Shown here piece after piece: positions 1-7,205 of a stretch of DNA of 49,773 nt. The stretch is from a virus. The notes beneath the pieces were generated by a model. It was given only the letters and a program-made list of their open reading frames with translations. It did no database searches and was not told where the DNA came from. Each line of letters starts with the position of its first letter. The first letter of the stretch is position 1. The stretch spans positions 1 through 49,773 of IMG/VR virus record IMGVR_UViG_3300022540_000248. One strand, written 5' to 3'. The position numbers and the translations under genes are program-made.

Positions 1-105
1 AGATTTCCATTGGAAGGTATAACTCCTTATGATTTAGCAAAGCAAGAAACTGAAGTTAATTTCGAGAATCTAAACGAAACAGTTTTCTTATGGATATTTG
101 AATGA
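1..105 (+). CDS. C-terminal end of an unidentified tail/baseplate protein (partial)
   Basis: The frame is open from base 1 to the TGA at 103-105 and gives 34 residues ending in FLWIFE. The start lies outside the window. It sits just before the baseplate hub-like gene, so a tail-tube initiator, LysM or plug-type baseplate protein would fit by position, but no domain is recognisable in this fragment. If the window were circular, the well-spaced ATG at 49754 would run into a stop after about 13 codons. A weaker ATG at 49747 would join in frame and give about 43 residues. The true upstream part is therefore undecided. Confidence 0.6.
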   Translation, partial: RFPLEGITPYDLAKQETEVNFENLNETVFLWIFE

Positions 106-125
106 TATAATCACCTTGAGGTGAT
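103..125 (+). promoter_or_regulatory. Extended -10 promoter overlapping an SD-masking hairpin
   Basis: TGATATAAT (103-111) is an extended -10 element; the -35 region is weak. Bases 110-115 (ATCACC) pair perfectly with 120-125 (GGTGAT) around a TTGA loop. The 3' arm contains the ribosome site GAGGTGAT of the gene at 130. A transcript starting about 7 bases after the -10 (near 118) would lack the 5' arm and expose the ribosome site. A read-through tail transcript would carry both arms and mask it. Confidence 0.6.
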
Positions 126-129
126 CTAT

Positions 130-441
130 ATGAAAACTAGTGAGATTATAGCTTATATAATAGCTACATTGATTGTTGTACCAATAACATTATCGTTTTT
201 TCCTACATTTCATAATTACAAAGAACCAATTATCATATCTGAAAAATCAATTGAAATTGAAATAGGTATGTACGAATCAGAAGTAAAAAAAATATTAGGT
301 AATAATGTTAGAGAAATCGACTTAGGAAATGTGCAAAATAATCATATTAAAAAGATTTACTATTCTGATGAAATGTATAATTTCGAGATAATAATTAAGA
401 ATGGTAAAGTTCATAGCAAGGAATTAACGAAGAAGGGGTGA
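130..441 (+). CDS. Small exported or membrane-anchored protein, moron-like
   Basis: This 103-residue protein has a short N-terminal stretch, then one hydrophobic segment (about residues 6-25) that looks like a signal anchor, then a polar domain. The pattern IEIGMYESEVKKILG followed by alternating hydrophobic strands resembles SmpA/OmlA (BamE-like) small domains; that similarity is by eye only. The ATG at 130 is chosen over the GTG at 121 because GAGGTGAT precedes it. The gene has its own promoter and a terminator directly after it, within an operon that otherwise reads through. This suggests an independently expressed insert that acts on the host envelope, for example in superinfection exclusion; the role is inference. 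Confidence 0.7.
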   Translation: MKTSEIIAYIIATLIVVPITLSFFPTFHNYKEPIIISEKSIEIEIGMYESEVKKILGNNVREIDLGNVQNNHIKKIYYSDEMYNFEIIIKNGKVHSKELTKKG

Positions 442-462
442 TTAACTCCTTCTTTTGTTTTG
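430..462 (+). terminator. Rho-independent terminator
   Basis: A 10-bp stem (430-439 with 445-454, one G-U pair) and a GATTA loop are followed by TTTTGTTTT. It overlaps the stop codon of the 130-441 gene and separates that unit from the baseplate genes. Downstream tail genes would need antitermination or a new promoter in the AT-rich stretch at 463-480. Confidence 0.75.
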
Positions 463-490
463 TGTTAATATATATATAGGAGGTGATGGC

Positions 491-1297
491 GTGTCAGAGC
501 TTTTTCTTAAGAAAGTTGAGGTAATTGTTGAGGGGTTAGATAAAAAGCTGTTATACCCCGATTTAGACATATTTTTCGAAGGTGATTTTGCAGATGATGG
601 TGATCCTAATTTCTATTCATGCACTATATACAATTTATCAAACGATACTATTTCTAAGATAAATAAAAATGATGCAATACTAATCAACGCTGGATATGGA
701 AATAATTTAGGACTTGCTACAGCAGGAGTAATCACCAAGGTAGAAACTACTGATGAAGGTGTAGACAAAGCAACTATAATAAATATTCAAGATGGTTCAA
801 AAGAATGGCTTGAAGCTAACATAAGTGAAACTTTTACAGGACCAGTGGATGCATTAACTATTTTAAATAACATTGTAAGCGGAATAGGCTTGAATTTAGG
901 ATCTATAAACTTAGTTAATAACATTGTTTATCAAACTGGTAAAACGGTATATGGTAAATTATCCAATGTAATCAGGCAGATAGCAGAAAAAGAATGTGGT
1001 TCGAATGTAATAATCAGCAATGGAAATATTGACATAAATACAGCAACACAAGGATTTGAAACAGGATTCTTACTGAATGAAAGTTCAGGACTACTTAATA
1101 AACCTACTAAAATTGATGATAAAGATTCACAGGCTGAGTATAGAATACAAATGTTATTCAATGCAAATATAAAGCCTAGATCAATTATTCAGTTAGAAAG
1201 TAATGTTGTAAGTGGTTTTTTTATGGTATTAAGAGGTAATCATTCAAAAGATTTTGTAACAGAAGTAGAGCTTGTAAGTGTGGAGGTGAATTTATAG
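491..1297 (+). CDS. Baseplate hub protein (gpD/gp27-like)
   Basis: This 268-residue protein lies directly before the spike gene, where contractile phages keep the baseplate hub (gpD of P2, XkdQ-like, Mu gp44-like). The N-terminal part contains FLKKVEVIVEGLDKK and SCTIYNLSNDTISKI, and the two-tudor-barrel layout of hub proteins is plausible by length and strand pattern. GTG 491 is preferred over the ATG at 455 because GGAGGTGAT stands just upstream, while 455 falls in the terminator. The stop overlaps the next start by one base, implying coupled translation with the spike. Hub identity rests on position plus weak sequence resemblance. Confidence 0.7.
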   Translation: MSELFLKKVEVIVEGLDKKLLYPDLDIFFEGDFADDGDPNFYSCTIYNLSNDTISKINKNDAILINAGYGNNLGLATAGVITKVETTDEGVDKATIINIQDGSKEWLEANISETFTGPVDALTILNNIVSGIGLNLGSINLVNNIVYQTGKTVYGKLSNVIRQIAEKECGSNVIISNGNIDINTATQGFETGFLLNESSGLLNKPTKIDDKDSQAEYRIQMLFNANIKPRSIIQLESNVVSGFFMVLRGNHSKDFVTEVELVSVEVNL

Positions 1298-1875
1298 TGA
1301 AAGAATCAAAGGTGATGAAGAAATTATTATTCAATATGAGTGATGCTATATTCACATCGTTAGTAGGAAAAGTGGAATCAATAGATAAAACACTTAATAA
1401 GATTACAGTACAACCGCAGCACAAAGTATTGTTAGATGGAGTATTAACGCTTTTACCTAAGTTAGTTGATGTTCCATTATGGGATTTCGGAAATGGATCA
1501 TATTTCATCAGACCACCTATAGCTAAAGGTGATTTTGTTCCTTTAATAATAATTGATTATGATATTCAAAACTTGGTGTTGTCAGGTGAATTGAAAGAAG
1601 TTAATGCTGAAGATATCCATTCGATGACAGATGCAATTGCTTTACCTTTTAATCTTAATCCATTTAACAACACTCTTGATACTTCACACGAAAATGATTT
1701 ATTGATACAAACACCTAATGCTAAAATATTCATTGATCCAAGTGGAAAAATAACATTAAACGGTACAGGTGGAATTGATATATTATCTGCAGGAGACATT
1801 AATCTTACAACTACCGGAACAGCTGATATTAATCTAAATGGTGATAAAGTTAATATCACTCAGAGAAATCCATAG
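1297..1875 (+). CDS. Baseplate spike / puncturing protein (Gp138 N-terminal OB-fold type)
   Basis: The 192-residue protein has an N-terminal OB-like domain in the style of phage Gp138_N (residues about 15-100). A C-terminal strand repeat follows (about 135-190) with regular spacing: KIFIDPSG, KITLNGTGG, DINLTTTG, DINLNGDK. This is the usual form of a trimeric beta-helix spike tip that pierces the host envelope. The GTG start lies eight bases after GGAGGTG and overlaps the preceding stop by one base. Length and order (hub, spike, gp25, J) match simple myovirus baseplates. No metal-binding HxH tip is visible. Confidence 0.8.
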   Translation: MKESKVMKKLLFNMSDAIFTSLVGKVESIDKTLNKITVQPQHKVLLDGVLTLLPKLVDVPLWDFGNGSYFIRPPIAKGDFVPLIIIDYDIQNLVLSGELKEVNAEDIHSMTDAIALPFNLNPFNNTLDTSHENDLLIQTPNAKIFIDPSGKITLNGTGGIDILSAGDINLTTTGTADINLNGDKVNITQRNP

Positions 1876-1888
1876 GAGGCGAATATTC

Positions 1889-2242
1889 TTGGCTAAAACA
1901 TTAAAGGTAACAGAAACCGGAGATATGGATTTTACAGGCAATTCATTTTCAATCATAACTGATTCAGAAGAATTGAATCAATCTATAAAATCTATACTTT
2001 CTATAAGAAAAGGTGAGTGGTTTTTAGATACTGAATTCGGATTATCTCATGAAAACTTGATAGGTGCTGAATTCGATGAAGATAAAATAGAACTAGATGT
2101 TAGAGAAGCATTATCAAATGAAGAAAGAATCGAAACCATAGAATCAATTTCAGCTTCGTTTGATACTGAAACAAGAAAAGTAACCATAAGCTTCAGAGTA
2201 ACAGCAGGAACAGAATTAATAGAAGATGAGGTGATTATCTAA
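1889..2242 (+). CDS. Baseplate wedge protein, gp25/DUF2634-like
   Basis: This 117-residue protein contains the lysozyme-like gp25/W fold signature: IRKGEWFLDTEFGL in the first half and a predicted strand pair at the end. gp25 homologues initiate sheath assembly and link the wedge to the sheath; they are not enzymes despite the older lysozyme-like name. A TTG start at 1889 is chosen because GGAGGCG lies seven bases upstream; the longer open frame from 1838 overlaps the spike gene without a ribosome site. It ends with a TAATG overlap into the J gene. Confidence 0.85.
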   Translation: MAKTLKVTETGDMDFTGNSFSIITDSEELNQSIKSILSIRKGEWFLDTEFGLSHENLIGAEFDEDKIELDVREALSNEERIETIESISASFDTETRKVTISFRVTAGTELIEDEVII

Positions 2243-3408
2243 TGGAGTTCGGCATAACAACAACAGGATTCAACGTAAAAACATTTCAAGAGATATTAGA
2301 CAGCATGGAAACAACTGGTAAGCAAGCTGAAAACTTTGGTGAAGATTTCGATTTAAGAGATGGAACACCACAGAAACAATTCTTCAGTGTAACCGCTGAA
2401 GAATTAGCTAGTTTATGGGAACAGTTAGGAAATGTATATGCACAAGGTCAATTTGATCAGGCTGAAGGTGTAGGTTTAGATTACTTAACCAAGAGAATCG
2501 GTGTCAGACGTAACCAAGCATTAAAGGCAGGACAATTAACTGATGAACCTGTATCATTCTTAGGAACTAACGGAACGATCATACCTATTGATTTCTTAGG
2601 AGAAACAGAAAGCGGAATTCAGTTTAAAACTAAAGCAGCAGGAACTATCACTGGTGGAACGGTTGATATTAATGTTGAAGCATTATTGACAGGAACGGAT
2701 GGAAATGTATCATCAGGAACAATAATCGTCATAACGAACCCATTAGCAGGATTAGACAGCATAACAAATGCTAGTGCGTTCACATCGGGTACAAATCAAG
2801 AAACTGATGAAGAGTTAAGAGCAAGAGCGCAGGAATCAATCGCATTATTAGGACGTTCTACATCGAATTCTATCAGAACTACATTGCTTGCAACAGCTGG
2901 TGTAACCGATGCACTTGTTCAGGAGAATGATACTTTTGCAACAGTTGGTGGAATACCACCAAAAGCCATTAGTCCAGTTGTGTTGGGAGGTTCTGATAAC
3001 GATGTTGCAACTAGTATATTCAATACTAAGGCTGGTGGAATTCAATCATTCGGAGCTGAAACGGTAGGTTTTGTTGATGATTCAGGAAACAGCATAACAA
3101 TCGGATTCGAAAGACCAACTACTATTGATGTGTGGATTGATGCTGTAGTAACCAAGACCTCTGATTATCCTGTAAATGGTGACGATCAAGTTAAGGCTAT
3201 CATAGTTGATTACATTAATGGATTACAGATAAGTGATGATGTAATATTGTTTACAATGTCAAGTTTGATAGGTGCAGGAGTTCCAGGTATAACTAATTTG
3301 GTACTTGAATCATCAACAGATGATATTACTTATTTACCAGCTGATGTTACTATTGGAGCAACGGAAAAAGCTCAAACAGATAATACCAAGGTTGTGGTTA
3401 CATCATGA
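2242..3408 (+). CDS. Baseplate J-like protein
   Basis: The 388-residue protein matches the Mu gp47/P2 gpJ/XkdT family in length, order and motifs. The N-terminal region describes a fibre/wedge domain (DGTPQKQFFSVTAEELASLWEQ). The middle has the repeated hydrophobic strands and ETDEELRARAQESI typical of baseplate J, and a C-terminal domain follows from about 300. It assembles the wedge and anchors tail fibres. ATG 2242 overlaps the gp25 stop. The following gene begins inside its last codons (ATGA), so wedge proteins are translationally coupled. Confidence 0.92.
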   Translation: MEFGITTTGFNVKTFQEILDSMETTGKQAENFGEDFDLRDGTPQKQFFSVTAEELASLWEQLGNVYAQGQFDQAEGVGLDYLTKRIGVRRNQALKAGQLTDEPVSFLGTNGTIIPIDFLGETESGIQFKTKAAGTITGGTVDINVEALLTGTDGNVSSGTIIVITNPLAGLDSITNASAFTSGTNQETDEELRARAQESIALLGRSTSNSIRTTLLATAGVTDALVQENDTFATVGGIPPKAISPVVLGGSDNDVATSIFNTKAGGIQSFGAETVGFVDDSGNSITIGFERPTTIDVWIDAVVTKTSDYPVNGDDQVKAIIVDYINGLQISDDVILFTMSSLIGAGVPGITNLVLESSTDDITYLPADVTIGATEKAQTDNTKVVVTS

Positions 3409-3974
3409 CAGTAGATATTAGTAGAATGAAATCTTTGTTAGCTCATTTTTACGGAAATAACGAGAATTCAAACAATCAATCTATACTAAGAATTTTTAAA
3501 ACTGAGTTTGATGAAATTTCGTTGGTTATGCAAGATGTAATAGATAATTACGACATTGATCAAGCACATGATTTCGGTCTTGATGTACTAGGTGCAAATG
3601 TTAATCTACCTAGACTTGGAAGAACTGATGAAGAATATCGAACAGCGATAAAGATTGAAGATGTTAAGAATGTTTCAACTGGAACAATACCTGATATCAG
3701 AGAAATACTTCAACTTACATTTGATACTGATGAAATAGGTATAAATGAAAATGATATTGCTAACATTGAGATTCAAGTTCCCGTTGATGGACCGATAACA
3801 GATTTTGATGATTTGGAAGAATTAGCAGACAATGTTGCTGCAGCTGGTGTTGGTGTTGATGTATTTTTATTAGGTTCTTTAATATTGGGCGGTGTTGATG
3901 GAGAAACAAGTGAAACAGAAGGTTTATCAAATCCAGCAGAAACAATAGGTGGACAATTAGGAGGTGCTATTTAA
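3405..3974 (+). CDS. Tail protein, DUF2313/YmfQ-like (gpI role)
   Basis: This 189-residue protein follows gpJ as gpI-type proteins do. It contains a helical N-terminus (RMKSLLAHFYGNNENS) and QAHDFGLDVLGANVNLPR, which is like the AxGxxLDxxGxxxxxxR pattern of YmfQ/DUF2313 proteins. These connect the wedge to the tail fibre. A Gly-rich tail (SNPAETIGGQLGGAI) may interact with the fibre. Start and stop overlap both neighbours by a few bases (ATGA before, TAATG after). Confidence 0.75.
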   Translation: MTVDISRMKSLLAHFYGNNENSNNQSILRIFKTEFDEISLVMQDVIDNYDIDQAHDFGLDVLGANVNLPRLGRTDEEYRTAIKIEDVKNVSTGTIPDIREILQLTFDTDEIGINENDIANIEIQVPVDGPITDFDDLEELADNVAAAGVGVDVFLLGSLILGGVDGETSETEGLSNPAETIGGQLGGAI

Positions 3975-5599
3975 TGTCGAGTGTAAAAAAATTAGATTTA
4001 AATGAAATACGATGGGATAATATAGGATCAGAACCAAGCACAGAAAGAAAAGATGATGGTAGAGATCAGTTTGATAGAGTTCCTGCAGAAGAATACAATT
4101 GGTATAGAAACAAAATGGATACTTTTGTAACTGCAGTTGTTAATGCTATAAGAAATTCATTCTCAGCAAATCTAGCAGCTTATTATGGAAATACTAAGCT
4201 TGGTGATGATGGACAAGATGAAACGTTGTGGACTGGCGGTACGCCTGTAGCTGACACTATTAACAAAGTTTTAGGATCGCAGTCAATACAATTCACTACT
4301 GTTATAGGAGCTATGACACCTGATAAAAATAACATTTCTCCAGCTATCGACTTTGAAAAACTTAACAGTGGTGAAATTTCTACCAGCGATGATTTTATCG
4401 TAGTAGATATGAACTTTACAACATCGGCGAATATAACAAGTGTACATTTTAGACTTTCTAGCGATGCTGTATTAGCCGGGAATTACGTTGAAGGCACTCT
4501 TGTATCTTTAGAAGATAGATTTAAGCAGTATGCAATTAAAAAATCTACTCTTGTAACTGCAGGAAGCGGTGCAACACTTAATAATATACAATCTATTGGC
4601 TTAAAAATAATATCAACAGATGTTCAAGATATAAATTTTCAATACGCCCAGCTAGTCAAAAAGGACTCAGTGCTTGATATTCCCAACCCGTTCCAAAGAT
4701 TTGGGATTAATGACTACGAGATTAATAGTGGCGAATGGCTTATGATTAAAGAATTTGGTATAATCACACGTAAAGAATTAGGTGTAGCTACCGATAGTAT
4801 AGCTGCATTAGTAGGAAACACGTTGTTTGATGATTTTATTATCGATGCGAAAATATCGAGTGGTGGTTCAAGCGATATTTATGGTGTTGCTGCATACAAT
4901 AGCGCAACAAACTATATTCTAGCCAGGATACAAAATGACATTTTGCAATTAAGAAGCGTAGAAAGCGGAATTACTGCCGACGAGGACGTGATATCTTTAT
5001 TAATAGATGATAAAGATGTTGTTGAATTCAACATGGTAAAATGCGGTACAGACGTAATCTTGATTGCATATTTAAATAATGATTATAATAATCCGTATGA
5101 GTTGTCTATTACTTCTAACTTATCAGATATGAAGTTAGCTTTAGGCGCAAGAGGTAGCAATGTAATACAAAGCTATTTTACCGATTCCATCACAGAAATA
5201 TCATATGCAGCAAAAGCAGGTACAGCAGAAGTCGCTAGAGACGTAATTAATACATGGTTAGATTATGTTCCTACATTAATATTTACAGGAACACCACCTG
5301 CAAGCATTACTACTATTGCAAGATATAGACAAATAGGAAATAAAATAGACTTTAATATCAGTCTATCTAGCGCAGACGGTAACGGTGCAATTGATTTAAG
5401 AGTAAGCTTACCAGTAGTACCTAAGGATAACGATTCCGTTATTAGTGCAAGCTCTCAAGAAAAAGTTAATACAACTTGGAGTAATCCTATAGCTTACATT
5501 GATGATGATGCAGGTTTAGGTGTTCAATTTAGAAATTTCAGTACAGCAACAGATGCAGTAGCATGGGAAATGATTATAACAGGAAGCTATGAGGTGTAA
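3974..5599 (+). CDS. Tail fibre / receptor-binding protein
   Basis: The 541-residue protein sits immediately after the gpI-like gene, the standard place for the tail fibre. The N-terminal 60 residues are charged and aromatic (virion-binding). The central part is Ser/Thr/Asn-rich with beta-strand character, including a concanavalin-like stretch around residues 260-400 (FDDFIIDAKISSGGSSDIYG). The C-terminal 110 residues form a compact beta domain (IARYRQIGNKIDFNIS) seen at the end of many phage fibres. Host specificity would reside here. No chaperone-type auto-cleavage signature is recognised. Confidence 0.75.
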   Translation: MSSVKKLDLNEIRWDNIGSEPSTERKDDGRDQFDRVPAEEYNWYRNKMDTFVTAVVNAIRNSFSANLAAYYGNTKLGDDGQDETLWTGGTPVADTINKVLGSQSIQFTTVIGAMTPDKNNISPAIDFEKLNSGEISTSDDFIVVDMNFTTSANITSVHFRLSSDAVLAGNYVEGTLVSLEDRFKQYAIKKSTLVTAGSGATLNNIQSIGLKIISTDVQDINFQYAQLVKKDSVLDIPNPFQRFGINDYEINSGEWLMIKEFGIITRKELGVATDSIAALVGNTLFDDFIIDAKISSGGSSDIYGVAAYNSATNYILARIQNDILQLRSVESGITADEDVISLLIDDKDVVEFNMVKCGTDVILIAYLNNDYNNPYELSITSNLSDMKLALGARGSNVIQSYFTDSITEISYAAKAGTAEVARDVINTWLDYVPTLIFTGTPPASITTIARYRQIGNKIDFNISLSSADGNGAIDLRVSLPVVPKDNDSVISASSQEKVNTTWSNPIAYIDDDAGLGVQFRNFSTATDAVAWEMIITGSYEV

Positions 5600-5601
5600 A
5601 T

Positions 5602-5913
5602 ATGGAAAGAATAGTTGAAACACCTATTTATGAAATTCAAGAAGAAATTGAAGTATTGATATATACAATGATCCAAACTTTTGATGATACCGTAGAAATA
5701 ATAGAAGGCGAAGAAGTAACAACTTCGACTTTGATTGAAACTAAAAGATTAATGCCTAATGGTGATTATTATATTATCACTGGGAACATTGAAGAATTTT
5801 GTCCTATTGTACCTATAATAAAACCATCAACTACAGAAGAACGTCTAGCACAAATGGACGAAGATATACAAGTTAATTTTGAAATGAATCTTACAGCTGG
5901 GGGGTTTTGGTAA
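5602..5913 (+). CDS. Small protein after the fibre (possible fibre assembly partner)
   Basis: This 103-residue acidic protein has GAGGTG just upstream, two bases after the fibre stop. It has ERLAQMDEDIQVNFEMNLTA near the end. Short proteins of this size in this position (XkdW-like or fibre chaperone-like) are common in Gram-positive phages, but I do not recognise the family with certainty. Its stop overlaps the start of the next gene by one base. Assignment to fibre assembly is positional inference. Confidence 0.6.
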   Translation: MERIVETPIYEIQEEIEVLIYTMIQTFDDTVEIIEGEEVTTSTLIETKRLMPNGDYYIITGNIEEFCPIVPIIKPSTTEERLAQMDEDIQVNFEMNLTAGGFW

Positions 5914-6089
5914 TGAGTAAAGCTAGAGTGATTAGAGGTATAGCAAGACAGACAGTAGTATCAAAGTTAGAAAAGCTAAAAGCTACAGGTCTACAAGCTT
6001 TAATAAACTCAAATGTGAGCAACATAACCGAAGCAGATATTGCAGAACTTACAGCATTAATTGATCAACGTATTGCTGAATTATCTTAG
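5913..6089 (+). CDS. Small helical protein in the fibre operon
   Basis: The 58-residue protein is predicted to be helical, with basic residues early and an acidic C-terminus (ADIAELTALIDQRIAELS). ATG 5913 overlaps the preceding TAA and has a GGGGGG-type ribosome site; the TTG six bases earlier is less well placed. It resembles in size the XkdX-type short proteins found after phage fibres but lacks their typical aromatic motif, so no function is assigned. Confidence 0.6.
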   Translation: MSKARVIRGIARQTVVSKLEKLKATGLQALINSNVSNITEADIAELTALIDQRIAELS

Positions 6090-6101
6090 GAGGTGGTCCA
6101 T

Positions 6102-6584
6102 ATCTTAACCATATATGTACTTGCAAGTTTATTAATCGCATCAATGATTGCATATGTTACAATATGTATAAGGAATAAAATTCCTATTTTTTCGAAGTAT
6201 AACAATATTTTTTTAAGTGAGGAGGAAACTGATTCGATGGAAGAAAACTCAATCAACAAATGGCTTAGATATGCTATTGTGGTGTTAGTTGTTTTACTTA
6301 TAGTAAGCATCGTTTATGAACAAAGTGATAATAACATAGTTACTCAAACTCAAACGATAGTCATAGGTGAAAAAGAACCTTCAAAGCTTATAGATATTAA
6401 CAACTGTACTAAAGAAGAATTTATGTCTATACCTGGTGTTGGAGAAAGTAAGGCTAATGAATTTATAGCTGCAAGAAGTGAAGTAGGAAGATTCGAAAGC
6501 ATATATGACATTAAAGAATACGACATAGTAGGCGAAAAAGTATTTAATGACATTAAAGATAAATTGACGATTGGGGGTAGCTAA
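6102..6584 (+). CDS. Membrane-anchored helix-hairpin-helix (ComEA-like) protein, apparent AUC start
   Basis: The 160-residue protein has two hydrophobic segments (about residues 2-24 and 50-70). A C-terminal ComEA-type helix-hairpin-helix follows, with DINNCTKEEFMSIPGVG and SKANEFIAARSEVGRF, a double-stranded DNA-binding fold. A strong AGGAGGTGG (6088-6096) has no ATG/GTG/TTG at working distance. GTG 6093 lies inside the ribosome site, while ATC 6102 is eight bases after GGAGG. A shorter protein from ATG 6237, behind GGAGG with an 11-base gap, is the alternative. ComEA pulls transforming DNA across the envelope; here a role in DNA entry or exclusion is possible but unproven. Confidence 0.7.
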   Translation: MLTIYVLASLLIASMIAYVTICIRNKIPIFSKYNNIFLSEEETDSMEENSINKWLRYAIVVLVVLLIVSIVYEQSDNNIVTQTQTIVIGEKEPSKLIDINNCTKEEFMSIPGVGESKANEFIAARSEVGRFESIYDIKEYDIVGEKVFNDIKDKLTIGGS

Positions 6585-6949
6585 TGGAACCTACAGGAAC
6601 TATATTAAAGATTGTAGATAGTTATGGTCTAGTTAATGGAATGGCTATCCTATTATTGATTTTCACAGCTGTAGCGGTTGTTTATCAAACGAAACGTGCT
6701 GATAAAAAAGATTTAGAAGCTATAGAATCAAACGATAAACATGCTGAAGAAATGAAAGAAATACATCAAAAACATACTGATGAAATAAGTGAAATTTTAA
6801 AAGAGAATAGAGAGGACCGTAAAAGTTTCATCTCAGCTCTACATGAAAACAGTGAAGCTATAAACGGTATCAGGATATTCAATGAACAAAAATTCAATGG
6901 TATTGAGAAGGATCTTGGTGAAATAAAGTTAATAGTAAATAAACATTAA
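6584..6949 (+). CDS. Membrane protein with coiled-coil tail (holin/BhlA-like candidate)
   Basis: This 121-residue protein has one N-terminal membrane helix (GMAILLLIFTAVAVVYQ, about residues 19-35), a basic junction, then a long charged coiled coil to the C-terminus. One membrane helix followed by a charged helix is the layout of BhlA/UviB-type holin-like proteins and of some phage envelope spacers. It overlaps the HhH gene by one base (TAATG) and is followed by a strong terminator, ending the tail operon. A lysis role is possible, but a clearer holin lies at 8840. Confidence 0.65.
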   Translation: MEPTGTILKIVDSYGLVNGMAILLLIFTAVAVVYQTKRADKKDLEAIESNDKHAEEMKEIHQKHTDEISEILKENREDRKSFISALHENSEAINGIRIFNEQKFNGIEKDLGEIKLIVNKH

Positions 6950-6956
6950 TATTATT

Positions 6957-6997
6957 AAGCGAGTAAGATAGTAAAATTGTCTTATTCGCTTTTTTAT
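6957..6997 (+). terminator. Rho-independent terminator ending the tail operon
   Basis: A 12-bp stem (AAGCGAGTAAGA with TCTTATTCGCTT) has an 11-base loop and a run of six Ts. An AT-rich TATAAT at 7009-7014 just downstream could be the -10 of a promoter for the lysis genes, though no good -35 box is seen. Confidence 0.85.
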
Positions 6998-7052
6998 TTG
7001 CAGTATTATATAATTTATACATAGGCAGAACAGCTGAGAAAGGTGATGTGAT

Positions 7053-7190
7053 ATGAAATATGATGAAAAACAAGTAACTATGTTAGTTAACAGAATCAAT
7101 GCCGGAACATTAAAGTATAGTGAAATTAAAGATCTGAAGTTAAAAGAGGAAGTTGGTAAGCAAATAGGATTCTTTAAAAAGCTTAAATAA
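7053..7190 (+). CDS. Short basic protein at the head of the lysis unit
   Basis: This 45-residue protein is highly charged and has no membrane segment. It has a ribosome site (AAAGGTGATG) at the right spacing, coding-like codon use, and stands 15 bases before the subtilase-like gene. The family is not recognised. It may be a small regulator or a binding partner of the next protein. Confidence 0.6.
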   Translation: MKYDEKQVTMLVNRINAGTLKYSEIKDLKLKEEVGKQIGFFKKLK

Positions 7191-7205
7191 GGAGCGTGAT
7201 TTTAA

